Of a stretch of DNA of 64,000 nt, positions 1 to 7,394 are shown piece by piece. The stretch covers positions 1-64,000 of the forward strand of contig DAOPKN010000001.1 in assembly GCA_035391225.1 (NCBI GenBank), written 5' to 3'. The position numbers were made by a program, and so were the translations under genes. Under the pieces are notes generated by a model. The model saw only the letters and a program-made list of their open reading frames with translations, ran no database searches and was not told the DNA's origin. Origin of the DNA: DAOPKN01 sp035391225. GTDB taxonomy: Bacteria > Thermotogota > Thermotogae > MWEM01. Each line of letters opens with the position of its first letter. Position 1 is the first letter of the stretch.

Positions 1-699
1 GGGTGTATCCTGGGGTACAGCTCCGACCTGATCTTGACGAAGGATTACCCCAACGTGGAGCTCCGGCGCTTCGATAGCTACGGGGACATGATGATGGCGC
101 TGACGTTTCACCAGCTGGATGCGGCTGCCATGGAAATGGACGAGGCCTACGTGTTTTGCCGGTTGCAGCCGGAATACATGATCCTGGGCACCTTCGTGGA
201 GCAGGATACCTTCTCGTATTGCCTCAACCCGAGAACACCCGCGTTCAACGAGCAGTTCAATTCTTTCGTGGCGGAGTTCCGGAAAACCCCCGAGTACCAG
301 GACCTCCTCCAACGTGTGAAGGAGTCTGCCTTTCATCCTTTCGAGGCCAAGGCCGTTTCCTACGAGCAAACCCCGGGAAAGGTTCTGCGGGTGTCGGTCT
401 ACGATGGTTGGGAACCCGTTTCCTACGTGAACACGTCGACAAACGAGTGGGAAGGGGCGGATATCGAGTTGATTACCCATTTTGCCAAGAGCATGGGGGC
501 AAGGATCGAGTTCGTTTCGTTGGGGAGTTACACCCAGGCCATCCTGGACCTGAGCTTGGGGAAGGTGGATATCATGGTATGCCCGGATACCCTGCGCTTC
601 AAGGAGGACCTGGAAAAGGCGGGGAACGTGACCATGAGCGACGGTGTGTGGGATAAGGATATCGTGATCATCGTGAACACGAAGGAGTACGAGCAATGA
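1..699 (+). CDS. Amino-acid ABC transporter substrate-binding protein, 5'-truncated, tandem SBP_bac_3 units
   Basis: The reading frame is open from base 1, so the start lies upstream of the window. The visible 232 residues begin in the second lobe of one family-3 extracellular solute-binding unit (SYGDMMMAL, then LDAAAMEMDEAYVFC). A second unit opens near visible residue 122 (KVLRVSVYDGWEPVSYV) with the usual lobe-I pattern, including GADIELITHFAKSMG and LSLGKVDIMVCPDTL. This second unit stops at DIVIIVNTKEYEQ, where a full domain would enter lobe II, so it looks like a half domain. The gene overlaps the permease by 4 bp (ATGA), which ties it to a polar amino-acid uptake system. The ligand cannot be told. 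Family call is confident; the half-domain reading is inference. Confidence 0.85.
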   Translation, partial: GCILGYSSDLILTKDYPNVELRRFDSYGDMMMALTFHQLDAAAMEMDEAYVFCRLQPEYMILGTFVEQDTFSYCLNPRTPAFNEQFNSFVAEFRKTPEYQDLLQRVKESAFHPFEAKAVSYEQTPGKVLRVSVYDGWEPVSYVNTSTNEWEGADIELITHFAKSMGARIEFVSLGSYTQAILDLSLGKVDIMVCPDTLRFKEDLEKAGNVTMSDGVWDKDIVIIVNTKEYEQ

Positions 700-1427
700 G
701 CGAATGGATGCAAACGATCAAGGATTCGTTGTACATCAACCTGGTGTACGAGGACCGGTACATGTTCCTGATCAAGGGATTCCTGCTGACGCTGTACATG
801 ACCGGGTTGACTTTCCTGCTGGCCACGATTCTCGGAGCGGTTTTTTGCCGGATTCGCCTGGGCAAAATCCGAACGGCCCGCAAGATCGTGGAACTGGTGA
901 GCACGCTTTTCATTCGCTTGCCCACGCTGGTGCTGCTGTTGATTTTCGTGTACCTCCTTTTTTCCGGGTGGAACGTGGACACGGTCTTCCTTGCGATCAT
1001 CGCGTTTACCATGAAGGCGGGTGCCTACATTTCGGATATCTTGTTCACAGCCTACCGCGCCATTCGTAGTGGGGAGATCGAAGCGGGTCGCACGCTGGGC
1101 TTGAGCCGTTGGAAGGTGTTCCGATACGTCATCCTCCCGCAAGTAGTGCAGAAAGGGTTGCCCACCTACAAGAACCAGCTGATCATCACGCTTCAGGAAA
1201 CCTCGCTGGTAGGTTTTTTTGCCATCAACGATTTGACAAGGGCCAGCCAGGTCATCACCAGCCGAACGATGGATCCGTACATCTCGCTGATCATCACCTC
1301 GGTGGCGTACCTGCTCATTGGGGCTTTGTCCAGTTTGTTGTTCCGCTTGGTCGATCGACAAAAGCACCTGAAGGCGGGGGAGGATTACTCCCTGGAAAAA
1401 AGTATCCCAGGGAAGAAGAAAGCATGA
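696..1427 (+). CDS. Amino-acid ABC transporter permease (HisM/GlnP family)
   Basis: This is a 243-residue inner-membrane permease of a polar amino-acid importer. Hydrophobic segments appear near residues 25-50 (LLTLYMTGLTFLLATILGAV), 65-95 and 190-225. The ABC-ATPase coupling loop (EAA motif) is seen as SGEIEAGRTLGLSRWKVFRYVILPQ near residues 127-151, which would dock on the ATPase encoded next. The start overlaps the stop of the binding protein (ATGA), and its own stop overlaps the ATPase start in the same way, so the three genes are translationally coupled. Length and motif match the family. Only one permease gene is visible, so it probably acts as a homodimer. Confidence 0.93.
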   Translation: MSEWMQTIKDSLYINLVYEDRYMFLIKGFLLTLYMTGLTFLLATILGAVFCRIRLGKIRTARKIVELVSTLFIRLPTLVLLLIFVYLLFSGWNVDTVFLAIIAFTMKAGAYISDILFTAYRAIRSGEIEAGRTLGLSRWKVFRYVILPQVVQKGLPTYKNQLIITLQETSLVGFFAINDLTRASQVITSRTMDPYISLIITSVAYLLIGALSSLLFRLVDRQKHLKAGEDYSLEKSIPGKKKA

Positions 1428-2533
1428 GGGACGAAATGGGAAAACCCTTGATAGCTGTCAACCACTTGAAGAAGAGTTACGGGAATAACGTGGTTCTGCG
1501 GGACGTGAGCGTCGAGATTGAAAGGGGGGACGTGATTGCGGTCATCGGGCCGTCAGGATGCGGCAAAAGCACGTTCATCCGTTGCTTGAACCTGCTGGAG
1601 GAACCAGATTCCGGCCAAATCGTGGTAGACGGGGTGCAACTCAACAACCACGGGAGCCAGATCGATGGCGTGCGCCGGAAGATGGGGATGGTCTACCAGG
1701 ATTTCAACTTGTTTTCCCACCTCACCGTTCTCGAGAACGTGATCTTAGCCCCCACCCATGTATTGAAAATTCCCCGTGCGCAAGCCATTTCCGAAGCTTT
1801 CGCGTTGTTGCAGTTGGTGGGAATGGCACCCAGGGCGGATTTTATGCCAAATCAGCTGTCGGGGGGCCAGAAGCAGCGCGCGGCGATCGCCCGTTGCCTG
1901 GCCATGCGTCCGGAAATCATCCTGTTCGATGAACCCACCAGCGCACTGGACCCCACCATGATCGACGAGGTGCTGGCAGTGATCCGCAAGCTCGTCAAAA
2001 CGGGTATGACATCGGTGATCGTGACCCACGAGATGGCCTTCGCGCGCCACGTGTCAAACCGCGTCTTCTTCATGGAAGAGGGGGGGATTTACGAGCAGGG
2101 CACCCCGGAAGAAGTGTTCGACAATCCGCAGCGGGAAAAGACCCGTATCTTTATCAACAAGCTGAAAGTGTTCGAGCGTTCCGGGGCCATTCACCTTCTC
2201 GATCCCTTCGAGCTGGTGCAAGAGTTGACGGACTACTGCAACAAGTACGAGCTGAGCCGCAGGGAAACCAACAACATCACCCTGGTGCTCGAGGAGATCC
2301 TGGTTTTCTTAACCCACCATGCTTCGGTGGACGACCGGGTTCGGATCTTCGTGAGCTACAACGAAAGCACGGGCGAGAAGAAAATGGAAATCGGGTATTC
2401 TTTCCCGAGCGGCAACCTGCTGGAGCATCCGGATTTCGACCCCCTCAGCAGGCGCCTGGTGGAAGGTTTTTCCACCGGGATTTCCGTGGGTACCAAGGAG
2501 GGATTGGAACACCTATTCCTCGAGGGATTCTAA
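1424..2533 (+). CDS. Amino-acid ABC transporter ATPase with C-terminal HATPase-like extension
   Basis: This is a 369-residue protein starting at ATG 1424 (ATGA overlap with the permease); the frame is open further upstream but that is read-through. Residues 1-245 are a complete polar amino-acid ABC ATPase: Walker A GPSGCGKST, signature LSGGQKQR, Walker B IILFDEPTSALD, and an H-loop in IVTHEMAF. Such ATPases normally end near residue 245-255. Here about 115 more residues follow, with a pattern like the RsbW/HATPase_c anti-sigma kinase fold: a helix at LSRRETNNITLVLEEILVF, Glu290/Glu291 and His299 at N-box spacing, then a beta strand VRIFVSY. The N-box Asn is replaced by Phe295 and the glycine boxes are weak, so ATP binding there is doubtful. 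It converges, with a 21-bp overlap, on the STAS/PP2C pair. The extension identity is inference. Confidence 0.9.
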   Translation: MRDEMGKPLIAVNHLKKSYGNNVVLRDVSVEIERGDVIAVIGPSGCGKSTFIRCLNLLEEPDSGQIVVDGVQLNNHGSQIDGVRRKMGMVYQDFNLFSHLTVLENVILAPTHVLKIPRAQAISEAFALLQLVGMAPRADFMPNQLSGGQKQRAAIARCLAMRPEIILFDEPTSALDPTMIDEVLAVIRKLVKTGMTSVIVTHEMAFARHVSNRVFFMEEGGIYEQGTPEEVFDNPQREKTRIFINKLKVFERSGAIHLLDPFELVQELTDYCNKYELSRRETNNITLVLEEILVFLTHHASVDDRVRIFVSYNESTGEKKMEIGYSFPSGNLLEHPDFDPLSRRLVEGFSTGISVGTKEGLEHLFLEGF

Positions 2534-2851
2534 GGCCCCTTGGCGGGAAGAATGGATGGGAAAGATTTCCGAAAAGCCCGCCACGTCGAACACTTCCCTG
2601 ACCTCGGGGTTTAGGTTGCACAGCGCGATGGTGCCGGAACCTGAATCCAGTTCGCGCGCCACCACGAGCAACACGCGAAGCCCCGCGCTGCTGATGTAGT
2701 TCATCTTTTCCAGGTCAAGCACCAACCGGGTCACTTTTTGATCCAGCAACAGCCGCAGTTGCTTCTCAAGTTGGGGGGCGCTTGCTCCGTCCAACCTTCC
2801 GCCGATTCGCACCACATGGATTCCCTTTTCTTCACTGGCTTGGATCTGCAT
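2513..2851 (-). CDS. STAS-domain anti-sigma factor antagonist
   Basis: This is a 112-residue single STAS domain (SpoIIAA/RsbV family). The core pattern is clear: strand IHVVRIGGRLDGASAP, strand VTRLVLDLEKM, and the phosphorylation loop YISSAGLRVLL with Ser54/Ser55 as the candidate phosphosite. Such proteins, when unphosphorylated, bind and sequester an RsbW-type kinase, releasing the kinase's sigma factor or other partner. Its ATG lies inside the 3' end of the PP2C gene (20-bp overlap), so the two are co-translated. Its 3' end overlaps the convergent ABC ATPase gene by 21 bp. No sigma factor is encoded in the window. Confidence 0.92.
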   Translation of the reverse strand: MQIQASEEKGIHVVRIGGRLDGASAPQLEKQLRLLLDQKVTRLVLDLEKMNYISSAGLRVLLVVARELDSGSGTIALCNLNPEVREVFDVAGFSEIFPIHSSRQGALESLEE

Positions 2852-4631
2852 TCTCTTCTCCCCCTGTTTGGATTTTTTTTACGAGTGTTAACCTGTTTTT
2901 TCCGTTGTTCCTCGTGTATTCCATCTGGTCGGTGAATGTGCGAGCAAGGTACACTCCCAGCCCACCCACTTTCCGTCGGGAAAGGGGAAGCTGCGTGTTC
3001 GGTTCGGGTAACGATTCCGGGTCAAACGGCACCCCGTCGTCTTCCACCACGGCCTGGAGTGCGGATGGGGTTACGGTCAATTCCACACTGAGTGAACGGG
3101 GAGAACCGTAACACAAGACGTTTGTGACGACCTCTTCCAGCGCAAGATCCATTTGGGATACGCTGCGATGTGGGAGGCTTGCCTGCTGTTCGAGCCGTTG
3201 CAACTCCAGGTGGATTTTTTCCAATTCCAACAACTTCCTTTGCACGTTGATGTGGAGGGTACAGCATAGCTCCCGATCCGAAGGCAGTGGGAGAACAATT
3301 GCCATGATGGTAATATCATCTGCCTGTGCGGATTGGCCGGTGAAACCGCCCAGGGCTTTCAAAACCCCTTCCCCGATGGCGCGGGAATCGAGAGGTTGTG
3401 CCTTTCCTTCTCCCAGGACCTTTTCTAACCTGCACCGGGTGAAAAAATCCCCTTGCTCGTCGGTTGCCTCGGTGATTCCATCGGTGTACAGGAAAATCCC
3501 CTCACCGGGGCCAAGGTGGTAACTTCCTGCTTCAAAGGAGGCCCGCTCCCAGGCACCCAGGGGCATTCCGCGCGTCTTCGGGAGCGCGAGTGGACGTTTT
3601 CCCGGGGAGAGGCGGTAGGGAAGGGGGTGACCCGCGTTTGCAAAAACGAGTTCCCCGGAGGGGATGTCCAAGATTCCAAGGAACAGGGTAACGAACATGC
3701 CCGAAGGGTTATCTCGCGTGAGTTCCAGGTTCACCTTTTCCAGGATTTGTTGGGGTGAAGTGGAAGACTCCCCCAGGTTTCCGCGGATGAGCGTGCGCAC
3801 CATGGCCATGTACAGCGCCGCGGGGATCCCTTTTCCTGCTACATCGCCCACCACGAAAAACAAGCGGCTAGCATTCAGGAAACCCCAGTCGTACAAATCC
3901 CCACCTACCTCGCGGGCAGGCTGGATGTAGGCGTAGGCATCCAGCTGGGTCCCCTGGGCGTTGCGGGGAACCGTTCGCGGGATCATACTTGCCTGGATAT
4001 CATGCGCGATCTTCAACTCGCTTTGTACTTTCTGTTGCTCGGCAAGCACCTGCCTCTGGTGGCGGACACTGGACAGCAACAGCGAAAACAGGCCGATTCC
4101 CATGGCGTTCACCAGTACCATGGGCAGCACCACCACGCCAACGAGTTCCAACGCGCGGTCGAAGGGACGCGCGATCAGAAGGGTGATGAGCATGTGCATG
4201 ATTTCCACGCCCGCCGCCAGCACCATTGCGGGAGCAAAAGCGGGGAACTTTCCCTTTCGCCACCGATGCACCAGGCCTCCGACAAGGCCCGCCAAGATAG
4301 TGGATGTGCAACAGGGAATCGCCGAAAAGCCTCCCAATCCCAAGCGATGGAACCCCCCCACGATTCCGGCTCCCAGCCCAGCAAGCGGGCCACCCAGCAA
4401 TCCGGCAAGCAATGGCCCCAGGTCACGTACGTTGGACACGCCCCCCAACACTTGCACACCCCCCAGGGTGCCAAAAATGGAAAAAGCGCCGAAGATCAGG
4501 ATGAACCAGGGTAGGGAGTTTCTCGTGGAACCCTCCCCGAAAAGGATCCGGGAGAGGGGAGTGTGTAACACCAGGTATGCAACAACCACGATCATGGCGA
4601 GTGTTTCCACGAGTTCCAAGAAGAGTGCCAA
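2832..4631 (-). CDS. Membrane PP2C (SpoIIE-type) phosphatase with 5TMR-LYT sensor and RsbW-like domain
   Basis: The protein has about 599 residues. Residues 1-185 hold several membrane helices of the LytS 5TMR type (GVSNVRDLGPLLAGLLGGPLAG, then FSAIPCCTSTILAG). A short coiled region leads to a SpoIIE/PP2C phosphatase near residues 215-420, with the metal-site signature REVGGDLYDW and VVGDVAGKGIPAALYM. The last 120 residues form an HATPase_c domain with N-box LEEVVTNVLCYG and G1 box VEDDGVPFDP. It should dephosphorylate the STAS partner encoded next and may also bind it. The frame is open to TTG 4679, but that stretch contains a -10 box (TATACT). I chose TTG 4631, preceded by a strong AAAGGGGGG site; ATG 4667 is the alternative. 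Confidence 0.9.
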   Translation of the reverse strand: MALFLELVETLAMIVVVAYLVLHTPLSRILFGEGSTRNSLPWFILIFGAFSIFGTLGGVQVLGGVSNVRDLGPLLAGLLGGPLAGLGAGIVGGFHRLGLGGFSAIPCCTSTILAGLVGGLVHRWRKGKFPAFAPAMVLAAGVEIMHMLITLLIARPFDRALELVGVVVLPMVLVNAMGIGLFSLLLSSVRHQRQVLAEQQKVQSELKIAHDIQASMIPRTVPRNAQGTQLDAYAYIQPAREVGGDLYDWGFLNASRLFFVVGDVAGKGIPAALYMAMVRTLIRGNLGESSTSPQQILEKVNLELTRDNPSGMFVTLFLGILDIPSGELVFANAGHPLPYRLSPGKRPLALPKTRGMPLGAWERASFEAGSYHLGPGEGIFLYTDGITEATDEQGDFFTRCRLEKVLGEGKAQPLDSRAIGEGVLKALGGFTGQSAQADDITIMAIVLPLPSDRELCCTLHINVQRKLLELEKIHLELQRLEQQASLPHRSVSQMDLALEEVVTNVLCYGSPRSLSVELTVTPSALQAVVEDDGVPFDPESLPEPNTQLPLSRRKVGGLGVYLARTFTDQMEYTRNNGKNRLTLVKKIQTGGEENADPSQ

Positions 4632-4667
4632 ACCCCATCCCCCCCTTTTGCATGCGTACTGGAACAT

Positions 4668-4676
4668 AGTATAGCA
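4668..4676 (-). promoter_or_regulatory. Extended -10 promoter for the PP2C/STAS operon
   Basis: Read on the minus strand this is TGCTATACT, an extended -10. It lies 36 bases upstream of the chosen TTG start. No good -35 is seen. Confidence 0.5.
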
Positions 4677-4697
4677 CAACCCGTGGTGGGCTTTTTT

Positions 4698-4706
4698 TGC
4701 TATAAT
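4698..4706 (+). promoter_or_regulatory. Extended -10 promoter for the beta-lactamase-fold gene
   Basis: TGCTATAAT is a perfect -10 with the TGn extension, about 85 bases upstream of the gene start. It is divergent from, and 21 bases away from, the minus-strand promoter of the PP2C operon. Confidence 0.55.
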
Positions 4707-4790
4707 TGTCCCCTGGGGGGGAAGTAGTGGGATCGTGCACGAAAAAAAGCGTCTGGTATTCCATAACGTGATACAGAAAGGGTGATTTTG

Positions 4791-5903
4791 TTGTACATGC
4801 GGAAAGCAAAGATTTGGGTGCTACTGGTGGGGATGGCAATTGGGACGATGGCGTTGTCTGCTTCGCTGCAGATGGAAATCTTGCCCCGAATTGATTCGTT
4901 CTTTGAAACAAGCTTCCAAAACCACCTGTTCAGCGGGGACGTTTTGCTGTCCATGAATGGGAAGGTTGTGTTCCACGAATCGTACGTGTCAGACGGGCAA
5001 CACGCGGAACGGGCAAGCAACCCCGCTCTCCGTTTCCGGATTGCCACGTTGTCCTGCCCCTTCACCGCGACCCTGGTGATGCTGGCACAGCAACAAGGGT
5101 TGCTTTCGGTGCAGGATGCCGTTTCCCGTTTTTTCCCAGAAGTTCCCGCGGCGAGCCAAATGTGCGTGCAGGACCTTTTGCAAAACACGTCGGGTATCGG
5201 GGATTACTCACTTGGAAAGGATTTCCAACAGAACGTTCGCGATCCCGTTTCCGGAGAATTGGACCGGGAAATGTTGCTGCAGGCGATTCAAAAGCAGGAG
5301 CGACGTTTTGCTCCCGGAGAGCGTTTTGAACTCAGCTTCTCCAACTACGCCTTGCTGGCGTTGATCTTGGAACAAGCGTCTGGGAAGCGATTTGAAGAGC
5401 TGCTCCACGAATGGATCCTCGACCCGTTGCATATGGATTCCACCGGCTTGGACCATGGGGGTTACGATTCTTCCTGGGCGATGGGAACACTTGCGGGGAA
5501 GAGCCGCATGGAGTTTCCCATGGAAGCGCTTTTTGGCAGTGCCCAGATGTACAGCACCACCAATGACCTGTACCGTTTTGACCGCTCCTTGCGCGAAGGG
5601 CAGCTTCTCCCCTTTTCCGAGCAGGGACAAATGTATGCGGTGGACCCCGAACTGTTCATCAACGATATCCTGGGTGGGTACGGCTTCGGTTGGTACGTGA
5701 ACAACATGCAGATCGGGGAAAACGTCTACCCGGTGGTGTTCCAACCCGGGTCGGTTCCAGGGTATACAGTGGCGATGATGCGGGTTCTGGTGCCCGACGT
5801 GACCGTGATCATCCTGTGTAACAACGAGGGGTTCGACATGTACAACGCGGTAACCTACGTGCTCGAGGAGTTGTTGGAACCCGAATCGCAAGAAGGGTCT
5901 TGA
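4791..5903 (+). CDS. Beta-lactamase-fold (CubicO/class C-like) secreted protein, active-site motifs lost
   Basis: This is about 370 residues with an N-terminal hydrophobic signal (KIWVLLVGMAIGTMALSAS). The overall pattern is that of class C beta-lactamase/PBP-like serine hydrolases: FRIATLSCPFTATLVML, VQDLLQNTSGIGDY, SFSNYALLALILEQASG and QPGSVPGYTVAMMRV. The catalytic motifs do not match. SxxK is T-L-S-C, so both Ser and Lys are missing. The YxN motif reads FSN. The final HxG position is Q-P-G. Serine-hydrolase activity is therefore unlikely, and a binding or scaffold role is my inference. Start: AGAAAGGGTGA precedes TTG 4791 by six bases; GTG 4782 and ATG 4797 are alternatives. The 3' end overlaps the next, convergent gene by 49 bp. 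Confidence 0.85.
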   Translation: MYMRKAKIWVLLVGMAIGTMALSASLQMEILPRIDSFFETSFQNHLFSGDVLLSMNGKVVFHESYVSDGQHAERASNPALRFRIATLSCPFTATLVMLAQQQGLLSVQDAVSRFFPEVPAASQMCVQDLLQNTSGIGDYSLGKDFQQNVRDPVSGELDREMLLQAIQKQERRFAPGERFELSFSNYALLALILEQASGKRFEELLHEWILDPLHMDSTGLDHGGYDSSWAMGTLAGKSRMEFPMEALFGSAQMYSTTNDLYRFDRSLREGQLLPFSEQGQMYAVDPELFINDILGGYGFGWYVNNMQIGENVYPVVFQPGSVPGYTVAMMRVLVPDVTVIILCNNEGFDMYNAVTYVLEELLEPESQEGS

Positions 5904-6358
5904 CTTTCTTGGGTTTGGGCAAGGAGTTGTTGGGTCAAGCGCACGGAAGTCTCCACCAACCGGGCGCATTTTTCCGAAACGTGGGCTTCTTGTGCCAGTT
6001 GCCTTTGGATTGGGTCGGAAAGGTCAAAACCCGTGAGGCCCGGACAGGTGGTTTCGGAAAAAAGTTCGCGAAACCGCTCCATCCATAGGGATGCCAGGGC
6101 GTACACGCTTTCCTTTTTCTGTTGGTTTCCAATCGTACTGGTTCCCCTCTTCCAGGCAAGGGCCATCATGGCCCCGGAGATGGCACCGCAGGTTTGACCG
6201 GTTCGACCCATGCCACCCCCGAAGATGGAGGTAGTTTTGAGCACCTGCTCGATGGTTTGGGGTGTTTCTCCGGTGAGGAAGGGTAGCAGGCTGGCCTGGC
6301 AGCAATTGTACCCTTTTGAAAAAAGTTCCAGAGCTTCTTGAACGGGGTCCACGTGCAT
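5855..6358 (-). CDS. C_GCAxxG_C_C family redox-type protein
   Basis: This 167-residue protein belongs to the small cysteine-rich C_GCAxxG_C_C family (function unproven, thought redox- or metal-related). Visible family cysteines are in GYNCCQASLL near residue 19, TGQTCGAISGAMMAL near 57, TTCPGL near 103 and EKCARL near 129. The glycine run FGGGMGRTG before the second cysteine motif is also typical. The C-terminal Ser/Asn-rich tail is not conserved in the family and overlaps the convergent gene. AAGGAGGAAAAA directly precedes the ATG. No partner gene in the area explains its role. Confidence 0.88.
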   Translation of the reverse strand: MHVDPVQEALELFSKGYNCCQASLLPFLTGETPQTIEQVLKTTSIFGGGMGRTGQTCGAISGAMMALAWKRGTSTIGNQQKKESVYALASLWMERFRELFSETTCPGLTGFDLSDPIQRQLAQEAHVSEKCARLVETSVRLTQQLLAQTQESQDPSCDSGSNNSSST

Positions 6359-6403
6359 TTTTTCCTCCTTGGTAGGTATTTGGTACGATTCTTTGGACCA
6401 GAA

Positions 6404-6428
6404 AAATGCCCGGGAAGTTCCCGGGCAT
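6404..6428 (-). terminator. Rho-independent terminator after the two-repeat secreted protein
   Basis: ATGCCCGGG (6406-6414) pairs with CCCGGGCAT (6420-6428) in a perfect 9-bp stem with a 5-base loop. On the minus strand it is followed by a short T run (TTTTTC). It lies just downstream of the gene ending at 6452. Confidence 0.75.
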
Positions 6429-6451
6429 CGAAAAGGATGTCATCCTCTTTG

Positions 6452-7105
6452 TTAATTGTACACGATGACAGGGAAGGGCAAAACGGTACTGGTGCCGGGG
6501 GCAATGGTGCCGAAGGTTCCATCTCGCACCTCGTAAATTTCACCCCGAGAGGTGTTGACTTTCCAGAAGAAAGAGGACCAGAAATTTTGTTTCAGGTGGA
6601 AAAGGTAGGGGTAGATCTCTGCGGTTTGCCAGTCGTTTCCGTAGGAAAGCACGAAATTGTTGCCCACGATTTGGAGGGATGCCGCAGCCTTGTTGTAAAT
6701 CAAGTAGGAATCGGTGAAGTTCAGCAGGAAACGATCGGGCTGGGTGTTGTTAGCCCCACCAACCACCTGCACGTTGATATCTTGGAGAGTTTGGTTCCCA
6801 CCCAGCTGGCCGAATGTAGCTCCCGTCACCTTGAAAACTTGTTTCCGAGACGTGTTCACCATCCAGAAGAACCCCGACCATGTGTTTAGCTTCAGGTGGT
6901 ACAGGTAGGGGTAAATCTTTCGGACGGTCCAATCGCCTCCGTAGGAAAGCACCCGGTTGTTGGCGCTGATCTGCAGAGTGCCACTTGAGGGCACATACGT
7001 GAGCGAGCATTGTGGGAAAGTCACACGAAACCGCTGGAAATCCGCGAACGAAAGCACCACGAACACAAGCGATAGCAGTACGATCAGGAAAAGGGTTCTC
7101 TTCAT
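6452..7105 (-). CDS. Secreted protein of two ~95-residue repeats, unknown function
   Basis: This 217-residue protein starts at ATG 7105 after AAGGAGGTTGGAAAA; the frame upstream is open but lacks a ribosome site. A Sec signal (KRTLFLIVLLSLVFVVLSFA) is followed by two tandem repeats. Repeat 1 contains NRVLSYGGDW, KIYPYLYHLK and FFWMVNTSR. Repeat 2 contains NNFVLSYGNDW, EIYPYLFHLK and FFWKVNTSR. The repeats are rich in aromatic residues and predicted beta strands, and no cysteines follow the signal region except one in repeat 1. I do not recognise the family. A periplasmic or surface binding module is possible. It is monocistronic, with its own promoter and terminator. Confidence 0.8.
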   Translation of the reverse strand: MKRTLFLIVLLSLVFVVLSFADFQRFRVTFPQCSLTYVPSSGTLQISANNRVLSYGGDWTVRKIYPYLYHLKLNTWSGFFWMVNTSRKQVFKVTGATFGQLGGNQTLQDINVQVVGGANNTQPDRFLLNFTDSYLIYNKAAASLQIVGNNFVLSYGNDWQTAEIYPYLFHLKQNFWSSFFWKVNTSRGEIYEVRDGTFGTIAPGTSTVLPFPVIVYN

Positions 7106-7193
7106 TTTTCCAACCTCCTTTTTGCCGAAAAAAAAGCCAACGTAGCAAAAACCCGAAAAGGGGACCAAGCCGAAATCGATAAGTTCAAATACT

Positions 7194-7199
7194 ATTATA
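7194..7199 (-). promoter_or_regulatory. -10 box upstream of the two-repeat secreted protein
   Basis: TATAAT on the minus strand, about 90 bases before the ATG at 7105. A weak TTGCTT lies 15 bases further upstream. Confidence 0.45.
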
Positions 7200-7394
7200 C
7201 TCCTTTTCTGGAAAAAGCAAAGGCAAGGATTTCCCCAATTGCCCTATTTTTTTGATTCTCCTTCGAAGAAAGTGGGTAGGAACAAAATCAGCGTACGCGA
7301 AGAACATACAGAGTGATCTTTGCGAAGGCCAAAAAGACCCAGAGGGAGCGGAACGTCTTGAATCCATAGGATCGCTTGGTGATCACCCGGAGCT

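Noticed and set aside
1109..1423. N-terminal extension of the ABC ATPase
   Set aside because: It is the alternate frame of the permease gene; the ATGA-coupled ATG 1424 gives a normal ATPase N-terminus.
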